Part shown: positions 32,186 to 43,823 of the stretch, one piece after another | Position numbering within the stretch: position 1 is the stretch's first letter | Layout of the letters: the number at the start of each line of letters is the position of its first letter | Assembly (NCBI GenBank): GCA_033064195.1 | Contig: JARBJD010000083.1 | Coordinates: 186,001-250,000 of the forward strand | Source of the DNA: Blattamonas nauphoetae | Lineage: Eukaryota; Preaxostyla; Oxymonadida | DNA length: 64,000 nt | Direction of reading: 5' to 3' | The notes under the pieces: generated by a model | The model's input: the letters and a program-made list of their open reading frames with translations, nothing else | Databases searched by the model: none | Told to the model about the DNA's origin: nothing | Translations under genes and position numbers: made by a program

Positions 32186-32514
32186 AACTCTTCCAAGCGT
32201 TAATCATTTGCCAAACTTATTAGTTTATTTCATTTCCTATAGATCATCTCAACTCATTCGTTTGAAGAATATACACTGGTGAATATCTCAATAATCTCGA
32301 TTAAAAGTCAAGTACTGACTTGTTCAGAAAAAATGGAATTAAAAACCACTATTCGATCATTAATGAGATACCGAAGTAATTCCTTGTAGAAATTCGGAAT
32401 ATTTTCAAGAGAAATGGATAGTGTCGCCTCCCGAACAGATACGAACCCATTCAAACCTATGCTTAGAAAAAACAATCCGAATTCTATGTCGTTCCGGCCT
32501 ACGGGCAGAAATAG
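32186..32514. other. Intergenic between convergent SOD and RING/B-box genes
   Basis: 329 bases, AT-rich, holding the 3' ends of two convergent genes. No gene seen. Confidence 0.5.
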
Positions 32515-34400
32515 TCACTTGTTCTTAACTGTTGTGCTAGATGTCTTCGGTCTGCTTCCAGTTCCCGTCCTTATCGTCGTTCCTGTTCGAACGCGAGTCG
32601 TGGAGGGTTCCTTGGGGTCCTTGACTTGCCCTGGTTCCTCTTTTGATGGGGCAGCTCGAGGAGCGCGTGTTCTTGTTGTTTCTTGTGGGCTATTCCAACA
32701 TAATTCCAATGCAAGCTGCCGGAAAGACGCCCATCGAATCCCAATTGCTCCGGTAATTTGTCCCTCATGCAACCAACCGCTGTCTGTTAGAGTTGAAAGA
32801 GAGATAAAGGGAAGGACTAAGGGAGAGGATGATGTTGGTGATGGTGTTTGAAGAAGGGTTGGTGTTGGTGGCATTGAGATTATTGAGTGTGTTGAATGGG
32901 GTGAAAAAGAGAAGGTATGTGTAGTACTGAATGGGGGATGAGTGAGGGAATGATGTTCCAAGCATAGGCAGAATGTGTATGTAAACGGAAGCGACCAAAG
33001 GGAATTTGGGGAGATCACAGTTTGACTGCTCGAAACTCGATTTGTGTGACCAGAAATAGAGCTTGAAGAGGTAGAAGGGGTAATTCCAGCTGTTAAACCA
33101 GCAAAAGCAGACGAAATCCCAAAAAATTGGGCAGATGACTGCTTTGGACCGCCAGAGATGTCGATTGATGTGGAGAACACGACTTCCACACACACCCAAG
33201 AATCTGTTGACTCTTTCCGGGCAGTACTCCGTTTTGGGCTGCTTGTTGGTGCTGAACCGCTCACATATTCGATTGTACCTTCTTCAATGTCATCAATTTT
33301 ATTGGTGTCGTTCTTTGGTTCAGATTGAGTGGACCGAGTCTTTTTAACAACCAAATAGAGCATAAAGGAGCTCTGTCCAAGCTGTACCCGTCCGATTTCG
33401 ACTCTCCCCTTCACCATTTGCTGCAAAATTCCTTCGAGCTTGAAGGAGACGCATGAATAGGCAGGGAAGGCAGCATTGTCATTCCCGCCCAAAATTCCAT
33501 TTAATTTCTGGCTTATTTGTCCCGTTTTTCCGCTCGGCGCCGGAATTCGACTGGTTCCTGTACGAGCGGAGGATGGTCGATGAGGGCGTTCTTCTTCTTC
33601 TTTCCTGGGAAAGAGTGTTCTTTGAAAAACTCGACTTGAGCCAATAATGCTGCGCCCACGATCTGAAAGCTCGCTGGAGCGAACTACTACTTCCATATCC
33701 TTACCACGAAGAGCTGAATTTATATCTTGTTCCACTGCTTTAAGTTCTGATTCAAATTCATCTATATCTTGCTCCCAACGTTTAATTTCTTCCATTTGTC
33801 CTTTACCGCGTTGTTCAATCGATTCTTCAACTTGTTGTGTGATCTGCCGGAGAATTTGGAGATCAGTTTTTGCGGTATCCGAGAACTGGCGAGAGTTCGC
33901 AAGAAGATTCTCACGCATTCCTGATAACTCGACTAATCTGTTGTCGATGTTGTCTTTCATATTCATCAATGAGAGACGGCATTCTTGACTTGCTTCTTTT
34001 GCTGGGATGACTGAGTGATTCTTATGGGAAGCTTCAAGCACAATGCAATCAGAACAGAGTAGAATGTGGCAGTCCTGACAGAAATATTCCTTTTTCCTGT
34101 TCTGATGTTGTTTACATAAGATGCCCTGCATTCGTTGAGCGACTTGTGGATTTGAGGATATCTATATGGGATAAGAGTGTGCAAGAATTGGCAAAAAGAT
34201 ACTGATTCAGTTATTCGATTGGCAAAACGAGTAATTTTGACACAATCACGAAGGAGGAGATGTTTTCGGCACACAGGACAGTCATCGTTTTTTGTGAGCC
34301 ATTCTTTCACGCATTCATAACAGAAAACTTGATTGCAACAACTTGTAATGCACGGGTCTGTAGCCACGTCAAAGCAGATGCAACATTCAAGAGTCTCCAT
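32515..34400 (-). CDS. RING plus B-box (TRIM-like) protein, spliced (exons 34400-34203 and 34161-32515)
   Basis: 614 residues after removal of a 41-bp intron. An N-terminal RING finger (CCICFDVATDPC, CCNQVFCYEC, CPVC, residues 6-44) has Gln24 in the place of the usual zinc-binding His, so it may be atypical. A B-box (CKQHQ, YFCQDCHILLCSDC, HKNH, about residues 76-110) and a coiled coil (about 115-205, e.g. LQILRQITQQVEESIEQRGK) complete a tripartite motif typical of ubiquitin E3 ligases. The C-terminal half is Ser/Thr/Pro-rich with a basic repeat-like tail and no SPRY domain. A pyrimidine-rich stretch near 32785-32980, ending CTCTAACAG on the minus strand, could be an additional in-frame intron. 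Confidence 0.75.
34162..34202 (-). other. 41-bp intron in the RING/B-box gene
   Basis: On the minus strand it begins GTATCT and ends CCCATATAG. Its removal links the RING exon in phase to NPQVAQRM and the B-box; the unspliced frame runs to stops soon after. Confidence 0.75.
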
Positions 34401-34501
34401 TTATTGATCTGACCCTTCAACAAACTGTGTAACATTCCAATCAATCAACTGTGAAATGTAAAAGAAATAGCGATCAGATCTCCATCATATCATCCAGAAG
34501 A

Positions 34502-36368
34502 TCAGGTTTCCTTCTTATTTTTCTTCAGCTGCAGTTCAATTAGCAGATAGAGATGATCGCTTTCCATCTTGTCCTCACTCACGAAAGTTTGTGTTTGTTT
34601 CCTCTTCAATTCGAAGGCTGAATCAACGGAATACATTAAGAAGTCCAATTTCCCCTTGAACAAGCCATGATAGTTTGTGAGAGTCCATTCTGCTCCACGT
34701 CCTTTCCTGAACGGATCTTGGAGGCTCAGAAGGGAGAGAGAGGGGTCAACTGTCAAGGAGAAGAGAAGGAGAGTGAGGAGAGGATAAGAAGTGATGAAGG
34801 TCGACAGAATAACCAGGCAAACCTTCCCTCTTGCTTTTTTGGCTCTTCTCGATGAACTCCGCCATGCACTGATCCTCGCCTCGAAATGGATGATGGAATC
34901 TTCCAGCAATCGAGAGAAAGTTCGGACTTGGTTGTCGCCAGAATTTCGGTGGCTTGACTGGATTCGGACAATATCTGGGAAGACAGAAAAGGGAGTGAAT
35001 GTTGGGAACGATGTGAGATGCTTGGAATGGGCAAGCCTTGGTGTTTTGGGAATGTCGAGTGACACGAGAGGAAGAAATCGATTTAATCTTCCTGTTCCGC
35101 TGATCATCGTGTTCATATCTCCGCCGAGCACGACACAATCAATTCTGGGATGGGGTCAGGATGAGACAGAAACGTGTTGGATCAATGTGAAAATGGATTG
35201 GTGAGAGATATCAATCCATACTTGTGTTTGGATGTTTTAAGAAGATTGTTTGCGTGCAAGAGAACATCCTCGACTTGCTGTTGTCTTTGAATGCAGCAGC
35301 AAAACGGTTCAAGGTGGAGTCTGGTAACAAAATGAATCGAACGAGGATAAGTGAATGAATTCTCCAGAAAAGTAATAAAGAAGGAAAAAATATTACAAAA
35401 ACACAAGAAAAGATGAAATATGCATTTGTAGGTAGAATAAGAAAGATCAAACGTGTACGCAAGGATGTTTCCAAGAGGTGTCCCTACAATTGCTCCAACT
35501 GCGACTCTTCCCCCTTTTCTGGGCTCAGAGTAAATGATTCCTCCATTTCCATCCCAATCAACTAAGAAATGTGACAGTTGAATGAAAACAGTGGTTGTTT
35601 GAGAAATGGTGAATATAAACAAACCTACTTCCGTGTGAACAACCGAAAAGGTCTCAAGAAGGGAATGTTTGGTGAGAATCGCGTTCCCATGGACCCCTCC
35701 GCCGCCATTATCCGGTTTTCGTACTGGTGATTCCAACTGGAAGGAATTGAGAGAAGGAGGTGAATGATCGCATGATCAAGGAAATATGATTCCGAAATGA
35801 CAACTTCAGTTGATATGAATGATGGTGACAAGCTCATATTGACATCTCAGTTTGAACAAACTTCTTCGAATTCGGCTGAAAATGTACCGTTCGTTCCGAG
35901 AGTATTGCAGAAGTGGGTCATTTCATCGACAAACCCACTCCGATGGCAGGAAATATCCACTTCTTGCAGAAGAAGGATGTCTGGATCCAGTTCTTTCATG
36001 GTTTGTGTCAGCTCTTCCAATTTTAGCCCACGTTCGATATTCCACGATAAAACTGTTAAAGACTGGGATTTTGATGATGATTGACGTGTTTCCATCGATT
36101 GCGTAGGGTGATAGTCGACACATTGAAATGGACGTGGAAGATTTGTCTGAATGAGAGAGGACAAAGAGAATTGATCATTAAGAAAGATAAATCGGTCATA
36201 AATCGATGAAGAAAGAAGGCAAGCCCAGACTGGGATGGATAATGCGATATTTGACTTCAGTTGGAGCTTCCTCCTTTGTTCGTTTATCCAGAGCCAAAAA
36301 CTATTCACTAGAAAGAAGCAAATCGAAAAGGTTGCAACGAAAAGGAGAAGGGAAGGAATAAGTTCCAT
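34502..36368 (-). CDS. Membrane-anchored endonuclease/exonuclease/phosphatase-fold protein, five exons
   Basis: Exons 36368-35862, 35736-35625, 35561-35453, 35320-35222 and 35144-34502 give 489 residues. Two hydrophobic helices near the N-terminus (PSLLLFVATFSICFFLVNSF and IALSIPVWACLL) suggest membrane anchoring. EEP-fold motifs come in order: VLSWNIERG (Asn110), LLLQEVD (Glu136), GGGVHGNAIL (about 185), GNILAYT then LHLEPF (His), LGGDMNT (about 283), KLDFLMYS and a C-terminal SDHLYL (catalytic His). This fold hydrolyses phosphodiesters or phosphomonoesters using Mg2+; the substrate (nucleic acid, inositol lipid or sphingomyelin) cannot be decided. The ATG at 36368 is chosen over 36437 because the latter would overlap the divergent nucleoside hydrolase gene. 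The last exon has a low-complexity stretch (about 34730-34830) that may hide another intron. Confidence 0.75.
35145..35221 (-). other. Intron 4 of the EEP-fold gene (77 bp)
   Basis: Minus strand GTATGG...CATCCCAG; joins KTSKHK to IDCVVLGGD in phase. Confidence 0.7.
35321..35452 (-). other. Intron 3 of the EEP-fold gene (132 bp)
   Basis: Minus strand GTTTGA...GTTACCAG; joins ILAYT to LHLEPF in phase, restoring the conserved His motif. Confidence 0.7.
35562..35624 (-). other. Intron 2 of the EEP-fold gene (63 bp)
   Basis: Minus strand GTTTGT...TTTCTTAG; joins VVHTEV to VDWDGNGG in phase. Confidence 0.7.
35737..35861 (-). other. Intron 1 of the EEP-fold gene (125 bp)
   Basis: Minus strand GTTTGT...CTTCCAG; joins EFEE to LESPVRKP in phase. 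Confidence 0.7.
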
Positions 36369-36425
36369 TCGAGAATGACGATTTGGGTTTAAGCCGCCCT
36401 TTATCGTTTGATCTCGTTCTATTCG
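36369..36425. promoter_or_regulatory. 57-bp divergent intergenic region (candidate bidirectional promoter)
   Basis: Only 57 bases separate the ATG of the EEP-fold gene (minus, 36368) and the ATG of the nucleoside hydrolase gene (plus, 36426). Both transcripts must initiate within or very near it, or inside each other's coding sequence. No TATA-like box is evident. Confidence 0.5.
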
Positions 36426-37775
36426 ATGGCAGAGCAATTTTCACCGTCGCTTCTGACACCATCTCTCCTTCGTGACTATGTTCATGCGAATCGAAAATGT
36501 TATTACAGAACTGAAAAGCCTGAACCATCACAAGAAGAAATCATCCGCATCAGTAATACTCCCGCCCTCCCGAGTCCGATAGGGCCTTACCCGCAGTATT
36601 TGACACCGTGTAAGGTTGTCATTGATACAGACATTGGAACAGATATTGATGATGCATTTGCTCTCCTGTTTGCACTCCGTGATCCAAACATCGAAATTCT
36701 TGGAGTCACGACAAATTATGGTGTGGCGAAAATTAGACAGCAAGTTGCTCAGTTTATCTGCAATCGTTTTGCCGAAGAACATCATCTGGAATCACCTGTC
36801 AGATGTGTGACTGGCTCGTCGAGACCACTAGGCTCACATCGTGATTATTTTCTCACACACAAAGAGGGAACCCCTCTACTTGATCAAAAATATCTCGAAG
36901 AAAATTCTTTTCTTGAAATGCAGAAAGAAACACACCTGGAAGCTGCACAATTCCTCCACGAACAAATCTCCTCCCGTCCTCACGAAATCACAATAGTTTC
37001 TATCGGAATTCCCACCAACATCGGACTCCTTCTTTCTGAGCATCCCGAAGACGGAGATTTAATCAAAGAAATTGTTATCATGGGATACGGGAGTGTTATT
37101 CTCAACAACGAAGAACTGTCACACAGAGACTTAAAAGGAAGTCATGCCGCAGAAACTCTGGCAATAGAATCTCTTTCTAAGGGGAATATTCGTCTCATTT
37201 ATCCAAACCACAATATTTCTGCAGATACATTGGCCACCAAGATCATGTTCGACCATCCTCGGCTGAGGATCAAGATTCTCAACCATACTGTCACAGCTCC
37301 ATTCATTGGTCATGGTCCTCCCATCCAATTTCTTCAGAAGGAAGCAGCAAAAGCACAACTGGCCCCAGAACCGTCGCATCAGCCTGAAGACAACCCGAAA
37401 TACCCACTTCTCCCAAAATACCATAATCTGAGCTCAGATGGACTCGTTGGAACTTTAATGAACGTTTGGTTTGACATTCGAAACCGCCACTTTCAGTGTC
37501 TGTACGATCCTCTCACCGTTTACGAGGCAGCGTATACTGACCCTCCTGGGACGCCACCTGAAGAAAGAACCAGCAGCGTGAATTATATTTGTGGGACAAT
37601 GATCCCACACGAATGGGCTGCTTTCGGGACGTTTGTTCCCAACCCGAACGGCAATCATTTTTTTGGGGCGGAAGTTTTAGCAAAGAAAACAGATTTTACG
37701 ATTGACACAAATGATACCCCGTTCATGAAGGCCTTCAATGCTTCTTTTCGAGAGAACGAAGAAGTTTTAAGCTGA
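36426..37775 (+). CDS. Inosine-uridine preferring nucleoside hydrolase family protein
   Basis: 449 residues, ATG 36426 to TGA. The family signature VVIDTDIGTDIDDAFAL (Asp67, Asp69, Asp75 and Asp76) builds the calcium-binding active site; ITIVSIGIPTNIGLLL and CLYDPLTVYEA (the late conserved Asp) follow. These enzymes split the N-glycosidic bond of nucleosides to free base and ribose, a purine/pyrimidine salvage step important in parasites and commensals unable to make purines. The protein is longer than the usual 310-330 residues: an N-terminal extension of about 60 residues and a Pro/Gln-rich insert near residues 310-340. The usual NPxAEFN block is replaced by IYPNHNIS, so substrate preference may differ. 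No signal peptide seen. Confidence 0.85.
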   Translation: MAEQFSPSLLTPSLLRDYVHANRKCYYRTEKPEPSQEEIIRISNTPALPSPIGPYPQYLTPCKVVIDTDIGTDIDDAFALLFALRDPNIEILGVTTNYGVAKIRQQVAQFICNRFAEEHHLESPVRCVTGSSRPLGSHRDYFLTHKEGTPLLDQKYLEENSFLEMQKETHLEAAQFLHEQISSRPHEITIVSIGIPTNIGLLLSEHPEDGDLIKEIVIMGYGSVILNNEELSHRDLKGSHAAETLAIESLSKGNIRLIYPNHNISADTLATKIMFDHPRLRIKILNHTVTAPFIGHGPPIQFLQKEAAKAQLAPEPSHQPEDNPKYPLLPKYHNLSSDGLVGTLMNVWFDIRNRHFQCLYDPLTVYEAAYTDPPGTPPEERTSSVNYICGTMIPHEWAAFGTFVPNPNGNHFFGAEVLAKKTDFTIDTNDTPFMKAFNASFRENEEVLS

Positions 37776-37993
37776 TGATTGAGTGATTTCTTTTTTTGGT
37801 GGTTCGGATCACCTCACATCTCTCCCTTTCCTATCTTCTCTCTCAAATGACGAAATCCAATTAGAAAACAAAATGTACAGTGAAAAAAAAGATGAAATGA
37901 AAGAAGTTATGTTCAGTCCGGTCAATAAATGGTAAAAATTGCTAAGGGGGATGGCAATTTGAGGTACAACGAAATGAAAAAGAGTGTCAGCGG

Positions 37994-40900
37994 TTACATC
38001 TCAACGATGTTCTCCTCATCACCCATGCTCTTTAATAGTGTGTTAAAATAAGAATTCTGGTCCTCCATAAGCTCAGCAGGGGATCCAAATTCGGCATTCT
38101 GGCCTCCGTTCATCACGAGGATCTTGTCCAAGTCAATGATTGTGTTCAGGCGATGTGCAATGACAATGACTGTCTTTCCTCGGAATTGTTCTCGAATGGT
38201 TTGTTGGATCTGTCGATCTGTGGCATCATCGATGTTTGCTGTCGCTTCGTCCAAAACAAGAATCTTGGAATTGTTGAGAAGTGCTCGCGCAAAGCACAGA
38301 AGTTGCTTCTGACCCGTCGAAAGGCTCTCTCCTCCATCAACCAGATTGTGATCGAGTCCGTTTTCAAATTCCCGAACAACTCCATCCATTTGCACGAGAT
38401 TGAGCACATTCCAGATTTCCTCGTCGGAATGTCTTCCTTCCAAGTCGATGTTTGCTCTGATTGAGTTGGTGAAGACAGTTGGCTCTTGGGGGATGAGGGA
38501 GATCGACTGTCGAAGTCGTGCCAGCTCCAATTTCGAGATGTCCACTCCATCAATTAGTATTCTTCCCTCGTTCCTTTCGTTTGCGTTTCTCGGATGTGGA
38601 AGTCCAGTTTTGACATCAAGTTCGTCAGGAACAAGTTCGGGGTCGAGTTCAACAAGTCTAAACAGAGCAGCGACGAGCGATGTCTTTCCTGCTCCCGTTC
38701 TTCCACAGACTCCGACCGACTCGCCCGGCGAGATCTCGAAAGACACGTTCTTGAGGATCAGAGGCAAACCCATTCGGTATCTGAAAGAAACATTCTCGAA
38801 CTCGATTTTTCCCTCTGAAGGCCAGTCAGGAGGTGGTGTTTGGGAGACAGTTGTGGTTTCGTGAGGGAGTCTGCGTGAGTAGAACATGACACGCTCGAAG
38901 CTGGTCATTCTTGAGTCGAGGTCCACGTTCTGTCGGACCAGTTCCTGTCCGTAATGAGAGAATCCCATGGCCGAATCAATAGCGACGGCGAGTTTCACGG
39001 GAGACATGAAGTTCCAACCGAAGAGAACAACTCCGCACATGTACAGTGAAGAGATGATTGAGGCGTAGAGTGAAGACCAGAGTCGGCCTTGCTGATAGAG
39101 AAGGAAGCGGATGGTCCAATCGTCATTCTTCTTCGCAAATCTCTCTTTCCACTCGTCGGTTTGATTGTAAAGGCGGATGGTGCTGAGTCCGTTGTGGGAG
39201 AGACACTCACCAAACATCGAGAGAGTGCTGGAACGGCTGAGAGATTCCAATCTCTGCAGGTTTCGCGAGGCTCTTGCATACAAAACAAGCAGAATCACAA
39301 AAATGACCAAAATGGGAGGACCGATTGCAAGGAAGAGGACATAATCGATGGAGTTGATGATGATTGACCCGATCAGGTTCAGCCAGAGTCCGACGACGTT
39401 AATTAAGACGAAAAGAAGAAGTTGGTCGATCTGTGTGAGATCACCAGTGAAACGATTGAGCACTCGTCCCATGGGATTCGTGTCGAAGAAAGATGTCGGT
39501 GTTCTCATCACAGAATTCAGCATTTCGTTGTGGATTCTGGTTCCGGATCGTTTCGCAGCGTAGGCAGCGATGACAGTTCGCAGAAGCAGGACGACGAGAA
39601 GGCCAGCGGAGAGGATTCCATAAATTGTGAGTTTGACTGGGTAACCCATGGAAGGGATCTGTTCCTTTGTTCCTATCACACCCAGCCAATACGTGGCGAA
39701 AGCGTCGATTCCGATTGGGAGAGCTACAAGCACAATGAAGAGGATGAGGAGGGGAAGAGGGAGGAGGGAGTTGAAGTATGTGAAGTATGCTCGGATTGGG
39801 ACACTCTTTGTCATGTATTCTTCATCAACAATCATTTTCGAGCCAGCCTTCACAACATCAGGATCATCTGAATCGGAATTGGCCTGGAGAGAGAACTCTG
39901 GAAGATGGTTGGTCTCGTTGATGTCGTTTTGGGGGAAGGAAGTGTTGTTTTCGTCTTGGTTCTGGTTCATCAGTGTCGGGGTTGGTGCTGGCTGTGGTGA
40001 TGGCGACGGCGCTGGCTGGATCTTCGGCTGGTTCAGATCCAGTTGAGAAGCCGTACGAAGTTGTTGATCAATAACTTCGTTGTTTTCCACATTCAAAATC
40101 TGATCTGCCTTTGAAACCCAGAATGTGTTGTTTGTGACCAACAGAATCGTCTTCCCCTTCAACTTCCCACAAATGCATTCAGCCATCACTTCTTTCGCCA
40201 CCTTCGCATCCATCGCCGAAAGTGGGCTGTCAAGAACATACACGTCGCGATCTGCATAAACAGCCCTTGCCAGCTGAACCCTCGCCTTCTGCCCACCACT
40301 CAGATTTGTCCCTCTTTCCCCGATTTCGGTGAGATCGTGTGCAGGAAGTTCCTTCAGATCACGAAGAAGAGAACAGACGCGGATCGTTTCATCGAACTTG
40401 GTTTGATCGAATGGGAGGCCAAAAGTGATGTTTTCACGAACTGTGGTGTTGGCAATCCAGGGGGCTTGTGGGCAATATGCAACGCTTCCAGAGACTGCAC
40501 ATTTGCCTTGCGTTTGGGTCATCTCGCCGACAATCGCAGCAGCGAGTGAACTTTTCCCGCTACCCACTTTTCCGACGATCATGGTGAGAGACCCTTTCTT
40601 CACAGAGAGAGACACGTTTTTGAGTGTTGGGACGAGTGTGGGAGTGGTTTGGGAAGATTGTTTGGTTGTCTCGGTGGATTTGTCATCGTTGGACTTGGAT
40701 TGGTCCCACGCAAAGTCAGCCTTTTCGATTTTGATGGCTGTGTCTGATTCCATCTCAATATCACTGTCGTGTTCACCAAGTTCCTTCGACAGCAGGAAAT
40801 CTCGAATTCTTTTCTGTCCAACATACAGAAGAGACGCGTTTTGGATCAGAATCGGGAGTTCGTCGCCAGGTTCGGTCATCTGTGTCAAATACCCCAAAAT

Positions 40901-42221
40901 CGGGATGACATCAGTCCCAAAGCTTTCTTGTGATATACGGCGAGTGCTGATAACAACAACCATCGTTGTGTAGCGAACGAGAAGCGGAAGGGTTGTGAAA
41001 AGTGAGGATGAACATTGCGTCAGGAATGTAAAGGCGAAGACAGAGTTGACTTGCTGTTTGCGAATATTTTCGATTTTGTTGATGAATGATTTTTCCATCC
41101 CGCCACATTTAACTGTTCTGATTCCCTCCATCGTTTCGGTTGTGGTTTTGTTGCGAATGTCGTTGTGCTTGTAGTAATTGCGAAACGACCTTGAGAGAAG
41201 AGAGAGCAGAAATAGTTGGATTGGAATAATTACAACTATTGCTGCCATCGACATGAGCCCAGACGCACCCCAGATCGTGCAAACGATGATCAAAGGGACG
41301 ATGACTTGAATCGGCATGAGAGGGAGATGGAAGCAATCTGGGAGTAGTTCTGCCAAGTTTCTGGAGTCAGCAGCAATAAGAGACAGCAATTGACCTCTGT
41401 TAGAGTCTTGGTCATCATTCAAGCTAAGCTTCATTGTCTTGTCAAAGATCAGACTCGACAGACCAGCTCTGACTTGTGTTGAATAGTGATAGTATATTGC
41501 TTTGGCCCACACATCCATAACTGTGTGGATGAAGGGGCAAAGGATCATGATGATGCCAGCAGCCCACGGGAAAGGGACCGAAGGATCGTCCCCCTTTTTC
41601 TCGACCTGAAGAACAACTAGGGACATCATCGCTGGCTCAAGAATATGAACGGAAGTGCTAAGAGGAAGAAAAAGATGAATAAAAGTGGAATAGACATACT
41701 GGAGAAGAAGAAAGATGGTTGCGAAGAAAACGGGCCAGCCGCCCATCGAGCCAATAATCACTGCCAACATGGATGGTTTCTTTACAGGTTTGGTTCTGAA
41801 CGCATAAAAACGAGAGGGACAGAAGATATAAAGGCGAGAAAGCGGCATACGGAGTATTTGAGTGTGAAGCTGTCGTTGCCTCAGCGATCTGTTGCTCATA
41901 TCGATGAACACGTTTCTCCCAACCGGCTTGGGCACGTTTGTGATTCCGTTTAGTGGTATCTTTTTCTTGGATATCCCAAATATCGTCGTCTGTGACAGGT
42001 TTAACACGGAAGACGAATCTGAAGAAGAAGACCAGAAATGCGTTTGCAAGGAAGCAGTTCGTTTCTTCTCGGTTGATCTTGCGTGGAATTTCTTTTGATA
42101 CGGGAGAGCTTTCTTGGGAGACCTCATTGGCGTTAAGTTCTTTTAGCTCTTGTGACGAATTCGATTGTTGATATGGAGGAGACATAGATGTCAGAATGCC
42201 TTCAGTGTCTGCCGTTGTCAT
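37994..42221 (-). CDS. ABCC (MRP)-type full ABC transporter, spliced (exons 42221-41851 and 41795-37994)
   Basis: 1,390 residues in the order TMD1-NBD1-TMD2-NBD2. The N-terminus has the ABCC-type KPVTDDDIWDIQEKD block before TMD1. NBD1: Walker A GKVGSGKSS (about residue 530), signature LSGGQKARVQLARAV (617), Walker B VYVLDSPLSAMD (639), lacking the catalytic Glu as in most ABCC NBD1. NBD2: Walker A GRTGAGKTS (1156), signature LSTGQKQLLCFARAL (1279), Walker B ILVLDEATANID (1300) with Glu, and the H-loop VIVIAHRLNTI. A Pro/Asn/Gln-rich linker (about 700-760) joins the halves; TMD2 has the FFDTNPMGRVLNRFTGDL block. Predicted ATP-driven exporter of organic anions or conjugates in plasma or vacuolar membrane. 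Substrate unknown. Confidence 0.9.
41796..41850 (-). other. 55-bp intron in the ABCC transporter gene
   Basis: Minus strand GTATGC...GCGTTCAG. It joins TASHSNTP to TKPVKKPSM in phase, putting the DDIWDIQ block upstream of the first transmembrane helices as in other ABCC proteins. Without it the N-terminal block lies in another frame. Confidence 0.8.
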
Positions 42222-43387
42222 GTAAAATAGTGAATAAAGTAATCGGGTGTGGTAGAAAAGTGATTTTCTTATGATCGAACCATAGAAAATGAGAATGTTA
42301 ATAACAAACGAAAGCTATTGGAATAGTAGGAAATGTTCTGGAATTCAGATAAAGTTATTTCAAACACGATGATTGGATGAGAAATTTGTGATATTGTGAC
42401 CTGAGAGTCAACAGACTCCAACGATCAGCCCAAAACGAACGGTAATCGCTCCGGTTCCTCCACCATTGATGAACGAAGCGACGTCATTGAACTGGTATGA
42501 TAAGATTTTACACCGATCGCCACTTCAGTCAGTTACTAGCCATCAATACAACAACGATCCATCATCACAAAACTCACATCGTTCCTCGGCATTAATAAAG
42601 GAAGGTTTCATCAATCGGAACAAGAAATTGTAGCTTTATCTTATCTTTATCAGTATTTGCTTGTGATCAGAGCATTTTCTCGTCGAATATTGCGGATTGA
42701 GCGACCACAATTCACAACCACCTCAATTCGTGAATTTATTCGAATATAGACAGTCATCATGATCTCCCTTCTTCTTCGTTCCCAAAATTGTAGAAGATAC
42801 TGATCGTATTGAAACTGACTGATCGTCCTGGGACGTTCACTTGTCTCCCAGCAACTTTAGCCTCTACATCGCTGGACTCGACATCGTCGGCGCAGAATGC
42901 CCAAAAAATAACATCAACCGAATATTTCCGTGTGAATTTGGTCCGTTTTGTTCCTGTCATCCTTTCCGATTTATATCAACCGACACTTCTCTCGACCGCA
43001 CCATAATTCAAGACCCTCCGTATTTATTGATGTTGTTGACAAAATAGTGGTGTCCGAACAAGGCACTTGTGAATGGCGACTGTGACACTTTCATCGATTT
43101 ATCGTCAGAATCGTCCCAAACACATTTCAGTGGATGACTCTCTCGCCGATATGATACGAGTAGAGGCTCGCTTTTTGTTGGATGGAGATGATAATATCAT
43201 CATAGTCATCATCATTCCGCTCAAATCGAATAACTCCCCTCCAACCATTCATCCCTTTGTCTGACTTCGAAGGTAAACTTGAGCAGCATAGCATCTCTCG
43301 CAATCGTTTTAACACAATCTCCACGTCTTGTCCACTCTGCTTGTACCGTGATTTTCTCGACCAAATCGTAAATTAAAGTCACGTTTT
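42222..43387. other. Intergenic, no supported gene
   Basis: 1.17 kb between divergent genes. Several frames of 60-70 codons overlap on both strands (e.g. 42809-43006, 43073-43264) but none shows a motif or splicing pattern. It may contain decayed coding sequence. Confidence 0.4.
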
Positions 43388-43823
43388 ATGATCTCAACAA
43401 TCCTTGAAAATATCGATACCTTGAATTATGGAGCGATTCTTCCTCCAAATACTTCTGACGATATTCTTATTGACATCTCTCGTCTTGAATGCATCAGTTT
43501 GTTGATTTATCTTCTCTTTCTACCTCTTTTCAGATCCTCCTCCTTCAGCCAGTTCAACACCTCGCGACGACGCCTTCTCCTCAGACCTTTCTGTCATCTG
43601 CGAACTTTTTCTGATGACTCTTCTGATTCTTGAAAATAATTCTACACTGGACGATCCCCTTGATCCCAATCATCGTTTTCTCATCTTCTGTCGAATCTTG
43701 TCGAACACGCTGAACTCTTTTGTGCAATCAGGCGATCTCATCGTTCAAGAAACATGCCCAATTGATGCTGGTGTCACATTTCTCAACTCATTCCACATGG
43801 TACAAGAGAATTATCGCGACTAA
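43388..43823 (+). CDS. Hypothetical exon pair, possible 5' part of the large downstream gene
   Basis: Exons 43388-43496 and 43534-43823, joined over a 37-bp intron (GTTTGT...TTTTCAG), make 132 residues: ISTILENIDTLNYGAILPP, then PPPSASSTPRDDAFSSDL and LLILENNSTLDDPLDPNHRF. TAA at 43821-43823. Amphipathic helices, no known domain. Coding-like sequence continues at once in another frame, so this is more likely the 5' end of the next, partly decayed gene than a separate small gene. Confidence 0.4.
43497..43533 (+). other. Candidate 37-bp intron
   Basis: GTTTGTTGATTTATC...CTCTTTTCAG, matching the other introns of this window in both splice sites. Removal joins two protein-like frames. Confidence 0.5.
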
